This document shows, piece by piece, positions 1 to 6,415 of a DNA stretch of 8,032 bases. The notes under the pieces were generated by a model, which was given only the letters and a program-made list of their open reading frames with translations, was not told the origin of the DNA and searched no databases. Source of the stretch: Candidatus Zipacnadia bacterium (lineage in GTDB: Bacteria; Armatimonadota; UBA5377; JALGUK01). Position numbers and translations under genes: made by a program. Position 1 is the stretch's first letter; each line of letters begins with the position of its first letter. Where the stretch lies: positions 1-8,032 of the forward strand of contig JALGUK010000061.1 of NCBI GenBank assembly GCA_029820875.1. Reading direction: 5' to 3'.

Positions 1-392
1 TTTACGGCAGGGAGGCGCGGGCTGCTCTCGCCCTCGCCGCGCTGGGAGCGATTTGTATTGGCCTGGCATTTCTTCTGCGTAGGCGGCGGGAACGAGGAAT
101 CCGGCCCAACAGACCTGTAACTCCTGACGGCATCGTGATAGAAGCATACTACGCGCTGTGTCGAACCGCCGCACGTGCCGGCATCGAGAAAAGTCCTGCG
201 GCGACCGCCTTCGAGTTCGGTAGCGAGCTGGCTCAAAGGGTCGCCAAAGCGCGGGAGCCGATCGAGCGACTGATCAGGCTGTTTGTCAAGGCGGCTTACA
301 GCGGCCGGCCATCTGATTCAGCCGACGCGACACTGGCCGCCGACGCGCTCAGGGAGGCAATCCCTGCCATCAGCAAGTGGCGGCGGGACTGA
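1..392 (+). CDS. C-terminal part of a membrane protein with a DUF4129-like tail (5' end outside window)
   Basis: The reading frame is open from base 3 to the TGA at 390-392, giving 129 visible residues and no stop towards the window edge, so the gene begins upstream. The visible part opens with a hydrophobic stretch (about residues 7-25, AALALAALGAICIGLAFLL) followed by a run of arginines, which fits a single membrane helix with its positive end in the cytoplasm. The soluble tail that follows (pattern YYALCRTAARAGI, then an ELAQR segment, then RLIRLFVKAAYSG) resembles the DUF4129 domain. In known families that domain sits at the C-terminus of transglutaminase-like membrane proteins or stands alone near MoxR/DUF58 genes. 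The family assignment is from pattern memory. A GTG at 135 could be read as a start, but the upstream membrane segment in the same frame makes an internal position far more likely. The next gene starts 20 bases downstream, suggesting co-transcription. Confidence 0.72.
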   Translation, partial: YGREARAALALAALGAICIGLAFLLRRRRERGIRPNRPVTPDGIVIEAYYALCRTAARAGIEKSPAATAFEFGSELAQRVAKAREPIERLIRLFVKAAYSGRPSDSADATLAADALREAIPAISKWRRD

Positions 393-402
393 TATAACGC
401 GT

Positions 403-406
403 GGAG
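403..406 (+). promoter_or_regulatory. Ribosome binding site that decides the TPR-gene start
   Basis: GGAG lies 6 bases before the ATG at 413. A GTG at 401 in the same frame overlaps this motif and has no comparable motif of its own, so the ATG at 413 is the better start. Confidence 0.6.
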
Positions 407-412
407 CTGGCG

Positions 413-859
413 ATGGGCGCTGACACCAAACACGATGACGATATCTCCGTCCACATCGCCGCGGCGCGAGAGATGCTCGCAGGCGGGCGCTATGATGAGG
501 CGCTTGAACAGCTCGAAAGTATCGCCGCTCTCCCGGGTGGGCGCACCGAAGAGGGAGTGGATGAGATGTGGATGGCTCTCGCAACGGCCTACCTCGCCAA
601 GACGGCTCAGTCCGGGGACATACCGGCCTACAAAAAATGCCGGCACGCATACCAGAGAGCCTACGCGGTGACCGAACGCAAACGTGACCTGATGGTCGAG
701 ATGGCGGAACAGTTCGTGCAGGCAGGTTACTACAATGAGGCGGAGGAGGCCCTTGGGTACGCTCTCCTGCACGCTCCCGGAGATAAACAGATTGAGGCGT
801 TCATGGCCGAGATAGCGCAATGGAAAGAATTTACCAAACGAGCCGGCTCGATCTGGTAG
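413..859 (+). CDS. Small TPR-like repeat protein, function unknown
   Basis: A 148-residue, predominantly helical protein with no signal peptide or membrane segment, so probably cytoplasmic. Two segments look like tetratricopeptide repeats: about residues 14-41 (AAREMLAGGRYDEALEQL) and about 95-125 (MAEQFVQAGYYNEAEEAL followed by LLHAPGD). Each has the small-residue, G-Y and A-EAL pattern of TPR helix pairs. The middle (residues 50-90) has two further amphipathic helices that could form a diverged repeat. TPRs mediate protein-protein contacts, and nothing in the sequence reveals the partner. The start at 413 is chosen because of GGAG at 403-406; the alternative GTG at 401 would add four residues. 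It sits 20 bases after the DUF4129-like gene and 28 bases before galE, so it probably belongs to the same transcript. The TPR call is moderate and the existence of the gene is well supported. Confidence 0.72.
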   Translation: MGADTKHDDDISVHIAAAREMLAGGRYDEALEQLESIAALPGGRTEEGVDEMWMALATAYLAKTAQSGDIPAYKKCRHAYQRAYAVTERKRDLMVEMAEQFVQAGYYNEAEEALGYALLHAPGDKQIEAFMAEIAQWKEFTKRAGSIW

Positions 860-874
860 CAATGCACTGTACTT

Positions 875-881
875 GGAGGAG
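875..881 (+). promoter_or_regulatory. Strong ribosome binding site for galE, fixing a TTG start
   Basis: GGAGGAG ends 6 bases before a TTG at 888. A TTG at 873 in the same frame overlaps the motif itself and so cannot use it. Starting at 888 also puts the Rossmann beta strand (KILVTGGAGFIG) directly at the N-terminus, as is usual for this family. Confidence 0.8.
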
Positions 882-887
882 ACATCG

Positions 888-1814
888 TTGAAAATACTTG
901 TAACCGGCGGCGCAGGCTTCATCGGCTCCCACGTCGTGGACATTTACCTCAACGAGGGGCACCAGGTCATCGCTCTCGATGACCTGTCCACAGGCCGCCG
1001 TGAGAATGTTAACCCGCGAGCAAAGCTTGTGGTAATGGACATCCGTGACAAGCGGCTGCGGGAGTTGCTTGAAGCGGAACGACCCGAGGTCGTCAACCAC
1101 CACGCCGCACAGATGAACGTCCGCATCTCAGTCGCTGAGCCGCTCCGGGATGCCGACATCAACATCTTGGGCACACTTAATCTTCTCGAGTCCGCTGTTG
1201 CTGCAGGGACCCGGCGCTTCATCTTCGCATCCACAGGGGGAGCCATCTACGGAGAGCAGGAGTACTTCCCCGCCGACGAGGCACATCCCACGCGACCTGT
1301 CTCTCCCTACGCAATCAGCAAACGCGCTGCGGAGCTTTACATCGATTTTTTCCGCCGAGCCCACGGGCTTGAGACCGTCATTCTGCGGTATGCGAACGTT
1401 TACGGCCCCCGCCAGAACCCGTTCGGCGAGGCCGGTGTAGTCGCGATTTTCGCCACAGCTATGAGCCAGGGACGCAGCCCTACCATTTTCGGTGACGGAC
1501 GGCAAACCCGCGATTTTGTGTACGTCGGCGACGTCGCACAGGCAAACAAGGCCGCGCTGACGTGCCCCTCTGGTGAGATATTTAACATAGGGACGGGCAA
1601 GGAGACCTCCGTGGAGGAGCTTTACCGCATGATTGCTGAGTCAATGCAGTTCGAAGGCGAACCGATCTGGGCCGAACCGAAGGCCGGGGACCTCCAACGC
1701 AGTTGCCTGTCGGCGGACCATGCCGCACAGGTGCTTGGCTGGCGTCCCGAGGTCGAGCTTTCAAAGGGGCTCTCCCTGACACTTAATACCATTACTGCAG
1801 GAAGTGCGCCATGA
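888..1814 (+). CDS. galE: UDP-glucose 4-epimerase, extended SDR family
   Basis: A 308-residue NAD-dependent epimerase/dehydratase, normal length for the family. UDP-glucose 4-epimerase interconverts UDP-galactose and UDP-glucose in the cytoplasm through a 4-keto intermediate. The N-terminal Rossmann motif GGAGFIG is at residues 7-13, and acidic residues D31-D32 after the second strand fit NAD rather than NADP binding. The HHAAQ segment (71-75), S115/T116 and the catalytic pair Y141/K145 (YAISK) are all present. The substrate-side segment RYANVYGPRQNPFGEAGVV (about 167-185) followed by FGDGRQTRDFVYVGDV (201-216) is typical of short GalE-like epimerases. Residues alone do not exclude another UDP-sugar 4-epimerase, for example one acting on N-acetylated or uronic sugars, but the adjacent galactokinase favours galactose. 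The start is TTG at 888. The stop overlaps the galK start as ATGA (1811-1814), which implies translational coupling. Confidence 0.86.
   Translation: MKILVTGGAGFIGSHVVDIYLNEGHQVIALDDLSTGRRENVNPRAKLVVMDIRDKRLRELLEAERPEVVNHHAAQMNVRISVAEPLRDADINILGTLNLLESAVAAGTRRFIFASTGGAIYGEQEYFPADEAHPTRPVSPYAISKRAAELYIDFFRRAHGLETVILRYANVYGPRQNPFGEAGVVAIFATAMSQGRSPTIFGDGRQTRDFVYVGDVAQANKAALTCPSGEIFNIGTGKETSVEELYRMIAESMQFEGEPIWAEPKAGDLQRSCLSADHAAQVLGWRPEVELSKGLSLTLNTITAGSAP
1799..1804 (+). promoter_or_regulatory. Ribosome binding site for galK inside the end of galE
   Basis: AGGAAG lies 6 bases before the ATG at 1811, within the last codons of galE. With the ATGA overlap this fits coupled translation of the two genes. 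Confidence 0.6.
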
Positions 1815-3016
1815 CACCTCAAGCATTGTTACACGAACTCAGGGTGCGTTTTCCCGACAATGATGCGCCCGCGCTCCTGGTCCGCGCTCCCGGTCGAGTG
1901 AATCTAATCGGCGAACATACCGATTACAACGATGGATTCGTCCTCCCCATCGCCATTGAGCAGGCGATTCACATCGCAGCGGCGCCTCGCGATGACCGCA
2001 GGGTCCGTCTCTACTCCACGATGTTCAAGCAGACGGCGGAGTTCACTACGGACGACGTAGGTCGTGACGAGGAGAGCGCATCGGGCTGGAGCGACTACAT
2101 CCGGGGAGTCACATGGGAGCTGGCGCAACTTGGGAACGACCTGCGCGGCATGGACGCGGTTATCTGGGGGGATGTTCCCGTCGCCGCCGGGCTAAGCTCA
2201 TCGGCGGCGCTGGAGGTCGCAGGTGCTCTGGCGCTTGACCAGATCAACGACCTGAAGATAGACCCCCTGGAGCTTGCCCAGCTATGTCAACGAGCGGAAA
2301 ACGAGTTCGTTGGCGTCAACTGCGGAATTATGGACATGTTCGTGTCATTGATGGGCAAGGCCGGCCATGCCTTGCTCATTGACTGCCGCTCACTGCAGTT
2401 CGAGGAAGTGCCGTTTCCGTCCGACGAGGTGGTCGTTATCATAGCGGACACAAGGGTGTCACGGGGACTGAGAAATTCCGAGTACAATGAGCGGCGGGCA
2501 CAGTGCCAGCGGGGGCTAAATATTCTCCAGAAGCATTTGCCGGGCATTACAGCGCTAAGAGATGTAACGCCGGAAGACCTCAAGCGCTATGCAGATGAGA
2601 TGCCTCCGCTGCTCTACCGCCGCTGCCGGCATGTCATTACGGAGAACCGTCGAACGCTTGAGTCCGCGGAAGCATTGTTCGCCGGTGATGTTCGCCGCTT
2701 CGGCGAGCTGATGGTCGAGTCCCACGAAAGCCTTCGCGACGACTACGAGGTCAGCAGCAATGAACTCGATCTCCTCGTCGAGACTGCATTAAGTATAGAC
2801 GGAGTGCTCGGTTCACGACTAACGGGGGCGGGTTTCGGCGGGTGCACGGTAATCCTGGCCGAAGCCCGCGTAGCCGAGGATGTAATCGCCCTGATAACAC
2901 AGCCGCGAGTATGGCCCAGAAGGCGTTACCCGCGGACATACATCACGTTGCCGTCCGACGGTGCCACCGTCATCTCCGAGAGCGCACTATCCTCGTCTCA
3001 CGGACTGGAGGAATAA
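1811..3016 (+). CDS. galK: Galactokinase, GHMP kinase family
   Basis: A 401-residue protein, close to the usual 380-400 for the family. It phosphorylates alpha-D-galactose at C1 using ATP, the entry step of the Leloir pathway, in the cytoplasm. The galactokinase signature GRVNLIGEHTDY is at residues 28-39, with R29 as the expected catalytic arginine. The GHMP ATP-binding loop PVAAGLSSSAA is at 123-133, the catalytic aspartate is D175 in CGIMDM (171-176), and the third GHMP motif GAGFGG is at 339-344. Two oddities are visible. The residue after the catalytic Asp is Met where galactokinases normally have Gln. The stretch at about 364-375 is Pro/Arg-rich and does not resemble the usual family C-terminus, although the end (TYITLPSDGATVI, 376-388) does. 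The gene overlaps galE by 4 bases and precedes the M24 gene by 4 bases. No galT is in the window. Confidence 0.93.
   Translation: MTPQALLHELRVRFPDNDAPALLVRAPGRVNLIGEHTDYNDGFVLPIAIEQAIHIAAAPRDDRRVRLYSTMFKQTAEFTTDDVGRDEESASGWSDYIRGVTWELAQLGNDLRGMDAVIWGDVPVAAGLSSSAALEVAGALALDQINDLKIDPLELAQLCQRAENEFVGVNCGIMDMFVSLMGKAGHALLIDCRSLQFEEVPFPSDEVVVIIADTRVSRGLRNSEYNERRAQCQRGLNILQKHLPGITALRDVTPEDLKRYADEMPPLLYRRCRHVITENRRTLESAEALFAGDVRRFGELMVESHESLRDDYEVSSNELDLLVETALSIDGVLGSRLTGAGFGGCTVILAEARVAEDVIALITQPRVWPRRRYPRTYITLPSDGATVISESALSSSHGLEE
3007..3012 (+). promoter_or_regulatory. Ribosome binding site for the M24-like gene, fixing a GTG start
   Basis: GGAGGA lies 8 bases before a GTG at 3021, inside the last codons of galK. 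An ATG at 2961 in the same frame lies within galK and would add 20 residues of low-complexity, shadow-like sequence, so it is not favoured. Confidence 0.7.
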
Positions 3017-3020
3017 ACCC

Positions 3021-4118
3021 GTGACACGCGCCGAAGAGTTCGTGGTCAAGCTTGACCGGATACGCGGATACATGGATGCCCATAGCCTGACAGGCGTTGC
3101 GCTGACGCGACAGGACAACTTCGCGTGGGCTACCTGCGGCGGGGACAACCATGTCGCCATCGCTACCGACGGCGGAGTTGCAACGCTGGTTGTGACCGAG
3201 GATGCAGCGACAGTCGTGACGACCAACATCGAGGCCGAACGCATCGCTAACGAGGAGCTACAGGACTTGGGCATCGAGGTCGCCGCCTTCGAGTGGCATC
3301 AGAGCCGCCTCGCTCAGCTTGTGTGCGAGATAGGCGGCGCCCGTGTCGGCGCCGATACAGGTATTGACGGCACCGAACTCCTCTCTCCTGCTTTTGCGGA
3401 GCTTCGATGGCAGCTTACGGAGGGGGAAATTGAACGCTACCGTTGGCTCGGTCGGCGCGTGGCCGATGCGGTCGCTGGCACATGCAAGGCCATCCAGCCT
3501 GGAGAGACCGAGGACAGCATCGCGGGAATGCTTTCCGCAAAACTGCTGGGGGACGGGATAACGCCGGGCGTGGTGCTGGTGGCGGTTGACGAGCGAATCG
3601 AGAAGTACCGCCATCCCATCCCGAAGCTGCAGCAACTTGAACGGTGTGCTATGGTGGTGACCTGCGGGCGCCGGTGGGGCCTTTACATCTCGTGCACCCG
3701 GCTTGTCCACTTCGGGCCGCTGCCGGAGGAACTGGCGAGGAAGCATCAGGCATGCTGCGACGTGGATGCGGCGTTCATCCTGGCCACCGAGCCGGGAACG
3801 GCGGTCTCTGACATTTTCTCGGGTGCAGTTGAGGCTTATGCGTCCGCGGGATTCGAGGATGAGTGGAAGTTCCACCACCAGGGCGGTGCGACCGGCTACG
3901 GTACACGCGACTACAAGGGTGCCCTCTACGATGAACACATCGTCCTGGAGAACCAGGCATTCGCCTGGAACCCCTCCATCAGGGGAACCAAGTCCGAAGA
4001 CACAATCCTCGCAACATCAAACGGCCCCGAGGTGCTCAGCGCCGCCTGGGACTGGCCGATGCGGACCGCGCGGTTCGCCGGAAGGGAAATTCAAAGGCCG
4101 GACATCCTCGTGCGCTGA
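3021..4118 (+). CDS. M24 (aminopeptidase P/creatinase fold) family protein with degenerate metal site
   Basis: A 365-residue protein with the two-domain layout of Xaa-Pro aminopeptidases. The N-terminal creatinase-type domain covers about 1-128. The C-terminal pita-bread domain begins near LTEGEIERYRWLGRRVADAV (132-151) and contains YRHPIP (196-201), FHHQGGATGYGTRDY (284-298) and KSEDTILAT (324-332). In active M24 metallopeptidases five ligands (Asp, Asp, His, Glu, Glu) bind two metals. Here the segment that should carry both aspartates reads VVTCGRRWGLYISCTRLVHFG in outline (212-232) and contains no Asp. The first glutamate position appears to be Asn in AFAWNPS (313-319). Only a histidine (285 or 286) and E326 are left. 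Classical dinuclear-metal peptidase activity is therefore doubtful, and it may act on another small molecule without metal, as creatinase does. No signal peptide or membrane segment is seen, so it is probably cytoplasmic. It follows galK by 4 bases and is likely in its operon. Automated pipelines would probably call it an M24 peptidase or Xaa-Pro aminopeptidase. Confidence 0.82.
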   Translation: MTRAEEFVVKLDRIRGYMDAHSLTGVALTRQDNFAWATCGGDNHVAIATDGGVATLVVTEDAATVVTTNIEAERIANEELQDLGIEVAAFEWHQSRLAQLVCEIGGARVGADTGIDGTELLSPAFAELRWQLTEGEIERYRWLGRRVADAVAGTCKAIQPGETEDSIAGMLSAKLLGDGITPGVVLVAVDERIEKYRHPIPKLQQLERCAMVVTCGRRWGLYISCTRLVHFGPLPEELARKHQACCDVDAAFILATEPGTAVSDIFSGAVEAYASAGFEDEWKFHHQGGATGYGTRDYKGALYDEHIVLENQAFAWNPSIRGTKSEDTILATSNGPEVLSAAWDWPMRTARFAGREIQRPDILVR

Positions 4119-4145
4119 CGGGCCGCAACTGTAACCACGTTTCTG
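4119..4145. other. 27-base gap between convergent genes
   Basis: This short spacer separates the stop of the M24-like gene (plus strand) from the stop of the last exporter gene (minus strand). I see no GC-rich hairpin followed by a T run on either strand, so no intrinsic terminator can be called. Confidence 0.6.
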
Positions 4146-5267
4146 TTATTGCAGCCGCTTCCGGAAAAGCGCCGCCCCGGAACCTACCAACCCCACTCCA
4201 AACAGCAATAGGGCAAGCACCTGCGGCCAGAGGTCCTGCGGGCCGCTGCCCTTCAACATCACGCTGCGGATGATGGTCAGAAAGTACCGCAGCGGGATGG
4301 CATAAGTAAGCGGTTGCATCCAGCGCGGCATGTTTGCGATAGGATACATGAATCCGGACAGCAGCACCGACGGCATCACAATCAAGAACATCGTCATCTG
4401 GGCCTGCTGCTGGGTTCGGGAAATCGTTGATACCAGCAGCCCCAATCCCAGGCAAGTGAACAGAAAAAGAAGCGTGGCAGCTAGCAGAAACAGGAAGCTG
4501 CCGCGAAGCGGAACGCGGAACCACAACAGCACCATCCCCAAAACGACGAACACATCCGCCGAAGCTACCAGGCCGTACGGAATCAACTTCCCGACCATCA
4601 GCTCCCAGGCCTGAATCGGGGTGACCATGACCTGCTCAAGCGTCCCTACCTCCCGTTCCCTCACGATGGATAGGGCCGTCAGCATCCCTGTGATTACAAG
4701 CAGGACCAGTCCGAGCACACCCGGCGCATTGTAGTACACACTCTCAAGGTCTGGATTGTAAAAGACCCGCCGTTGCAGTAGCACCCGCGGCAACCCCGCA
4801 GACTGTGGCCCGACGCTACTCCGCTCGCGCTCCTGCGCACGCGCCCCATGCCGAGCGACAATCCCACTCAGGTATCCGGCACCAATGCCTGCCGAGTTGG
4901 AATCGCTGCCGTCAACAATTATCTGCACGACGGCCTTCCCATCGCGCATATCCGTCTCGAATCCGCGTGGAATATGCAGGGCGAGCTGGGCGACGCCACG
5001 GTCGAGCGAAGGAATCAGGTCCGTTGACCGCACCGGGCGGGCGGCGATGATGAAATAGCCCGAGTGCTCAATCTCCGAGACAAGCCGGGAGGACTCGGTT
5101 GACATATCCTGGTCGCATACAGCCACCGGGAGGTTTCTAACGTCGAGGTTGGCGGCATAGCCGAACAGCGCAAGCTGCAATATCGGAGCAGTCAACGTTA
5201 TAAACAACATGCGCCGGTCGCGGCGGTACTGGTGGAATTCCTTTTTGATTATCGCAAGAAGCCGCAT
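4146..5267 (-). CDS. ybhR: ABC-2 exporter permease, YbhR-like
   Basis: A 373-residue inner-membrane permease; E. coli YbhR has a similar length. It begins with a short amphipathic segment, MRLLAIIKKEFHQYRRDRR, then a first membrane helix at about 20-39. A large extracytoplasmic domain follows (about 40-178, containing DGSDSN at 119-124 and FYNPDLES near 169-176). Five more helices come after about residue 180. The conserved cytoplasmic loop RER-EVGT (203-209) follows the second helix and is the expected contact with the ATPase. In family terms it pairs with the neighbouring paralogous permease and two ATPase domains to export drugs or other hydrophobic or cationic compounds; the substrate cannot be read from the sequence. 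ATG start, with GAGG (bases 5277-5280) 9 bases before it. It starts 11 bases after the preceding permease stops, so both are in one operon. It is the last gene of the cluster, ending in TAA. Confidence 0.88.
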   Translation of the reverse strand: MRLLAIIKKEFHQYRRDRRMLFITLTAPILQLALFGYAANLDVRNLPVAVCDQDMSTESSRLVSEIEHSGYFIIAARPVRSTDLIPSLDRGVAQLALHIPRGFETDMRDGKAVVQIIVDGSDSNSAGIGAGYLSGIVARHGARAQERERSSVGPQSAGLPRVLLQRRVFYNPDLESVYYNAPGVLGLVLLVITGMLTALSIVREREVGTLEQVMVTPIQAWELMVGKLIPYGLVASADVFVVLGMVLLWFRVPLRGSFLFLLAATLLFLFTCLGLGLLVSTISRTQQQAQMTMFLIVMPSVLLSGFMYPIANMPRWMQPLTYAIPLRYFLTIIRSVMLKGSGPQDLWPQVLALLLFGVGLVGSGAALFRKRLQ

Positions 5268-5278
5268 CTCAGGTGCCC

Positions 5279-6415
5279 TCAGAGCTGTTTACGGAACCGC
5301 GCCGCAGCCATTATGAGTGTGATTGCGGCCAATATGAGCAATACTACCAACGGCCGCCAGACCACCACCAGACCAACGCCCTTAAGATAAATGTCGCGAA
5401 CGATAATCAAGAAATGTGTCGCCGGCAGTATGGCGGCAATCGCGCGTAAAAACAACGGCATGTTGCGTATCGGGAAGGCAAAGCCCGACACAAGCAGCGA
5501 CGGGAGCAGGGTGGCGACAATGGCAGCCGTTAGGGCCACTTGCTGGGTACGCGCAATTGCGGAAAAGAACAATCCCAGCCCCAAAGCGGTAGCCATAAAC
5601 ACGACTCCACAGGCCAGCAGCAGTGCCACGCTGCCGGCGATGGTTACCCTGAACACCAACGCGCCGGCCGCAATGGCAATCAGCGCGTCCATCATCCCCA
5701 AAACGAGATAGGGAATTCCCTTGCCCACCAGAATCTCAACGGTAAGTACCGGTGAGGCCGCCAAGGTCTCGAACGTCCCTCTCTCCCGCTCGCGAACGAT
5801 AGTACCGGATGTCAGCAAGGAGCCTAAAATCACCAGGATGACCACAATCAGCCCTGGGACGATGAACTGCTGTGTCTGCAGGGATGGATTATAGAGTATC
5901 TTGCGGGTTATGCGGATGCTGGGAGCCACCCGTTGGAGAGCCAGCCCGCGGCGATGAGCAACCTCGCGAGCCAAACGCGCCGAGTAAGCCGCCATCACGC
6001 CTTCCACATAATTATTGGCGATGGTGGCGGTATTGGAGTCGCTTCCGTCCAGGAGCATCTGCAGTGCCACCGGCTTTCCGCGGGCCAGGTCCGCCTCCAT
6101 GCGCGGCGGGACTACGAGCACGAACAGACAGTCCCCCTTCTGCAGGAGCCGCTGGCCGTCCTTGGCATTCCTTACCATGGCCACGAGCCGAAACAGCTCC
6201 GTGTGCACGAGTGTCTCCCGCAGCAGGCGGCTGGCCGAGGAGCCGTCGTAATCGCACAGAACAAACGGCAGGTCGGTCAAGTCGAAGTTGATGCCGACTC
6301 CCATCAACAGCAGAAGGGCCACCGGCAGCACCAATGCCACAATCAAGCTACGCACATCGCGGCGGATGTGGAGCCATTCTTTGCCGGCAATCGCCAGTAG
6401 CCTGCGGCTGTTCAC
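5279..6415 (-). CDS. ybhS: ABC-2 exporter permease, YbhS-like
   Basis: A 378-residue inner-membrane permease, almost the length of E. coli YbhS. The topology is one membrane helix at about 22-41, an extracytoplasmic domain at about 44-180 (DGSDSN at 123-128, ILYNPSLQ at 173-180), then helices at about 183-205, 234-256, 262-285, 289-312 and 352-371. The loop RERERGT (208-214) is the characteristic ABC-2 motif after the second helix. It is clearly paralogous to the downstream permease: the DGSDSN, YNP, RERE-GT and VGK-IPY landmarks occur in the same order, which suits a heterodimeric pore. The start is GTG at 6413-6415, preceded by GGAGGGG (6421-6427) at 5 bases, and it overlaps the stop of the preceding ATPase gene by 4 bases (GTGA read on the minus strand), implying coupled translation. 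Its position directly after the ATPase and before the YbhR-like gene matches the ybhF-ybhS-ybhR order. Confidence 0.89.
   Translation of the reverse strand: MNSRRLLAIAGKEWLHIRRDVRSLIVALVLPVALLLLMGVGINFDLTDLPFVLCDYDGSSASRLLRETLVHTELFRLVAMVRNAKDGQRLLQKGDCLFVLVVPPRMEADLARGKPVALQMLLDGSDSNTATIANNYVEGVMAAYSARLAREVAHRRGLALQRVAPSIRITRKILYNPSLQTQQFIVPGLIVVILVILGSLLTSGTIVRERERGTFETLAASPVLTVEILVGKGIPYLVLGMMDALIAIAAGALVFRVTIAGSVALLLACGVVFMATALGLGLFFSAIARTQQVALTAAIVATLLPSLLVSGFAFPIRNMPLFLRAIAAILPATHFLIIVRDIYLKGVGLVVVWRPLVVLLILAAITLIMAAARFRKQL

Noticed and set aside
135..392. Stand-alone 85-residue gene starting with GTG at 135
   Set aside because: The same frame is open back to the window edge and encodes a membrane helix followed by arginines, so position 135 is internal to a larger gene.
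296..943. Long open frame of 215 codons on the minus strand
   Set aside because: It runs antisense across the DUF4129-like gene end, the TPR-like gene and the galE start. Its translation has no recognisable domain, while the plus-strand frames have homology features and ribosome sites. It is a GC-rich shadow frame.
2961..3020. Upstream ATG start for the M24-like gene
   Set aside because: The added 20 residues lie inside galK, look like shadow sequence and lack a ribosome site, while the GTG at 3021 has GGAGGA 8 bases upstream.
3258..3938. Open frame of 226 codons on the minus strand inside the M24-like gene
   Set aside because: It is antisense to a protein with recognisable M24 landmarks, its translation resembles no family I know, and no ribosome site stands out. 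It is a shadow frame.
4156..4171. Small inverted repeat CGCTT-CCGGAA-AAGCG near the convergent gene ends, considered as a terminator
   Set aside because: The stem is only 5 base pairs, it lies within the coding end of the YbhR-like gene, and no T run follows on either strand.
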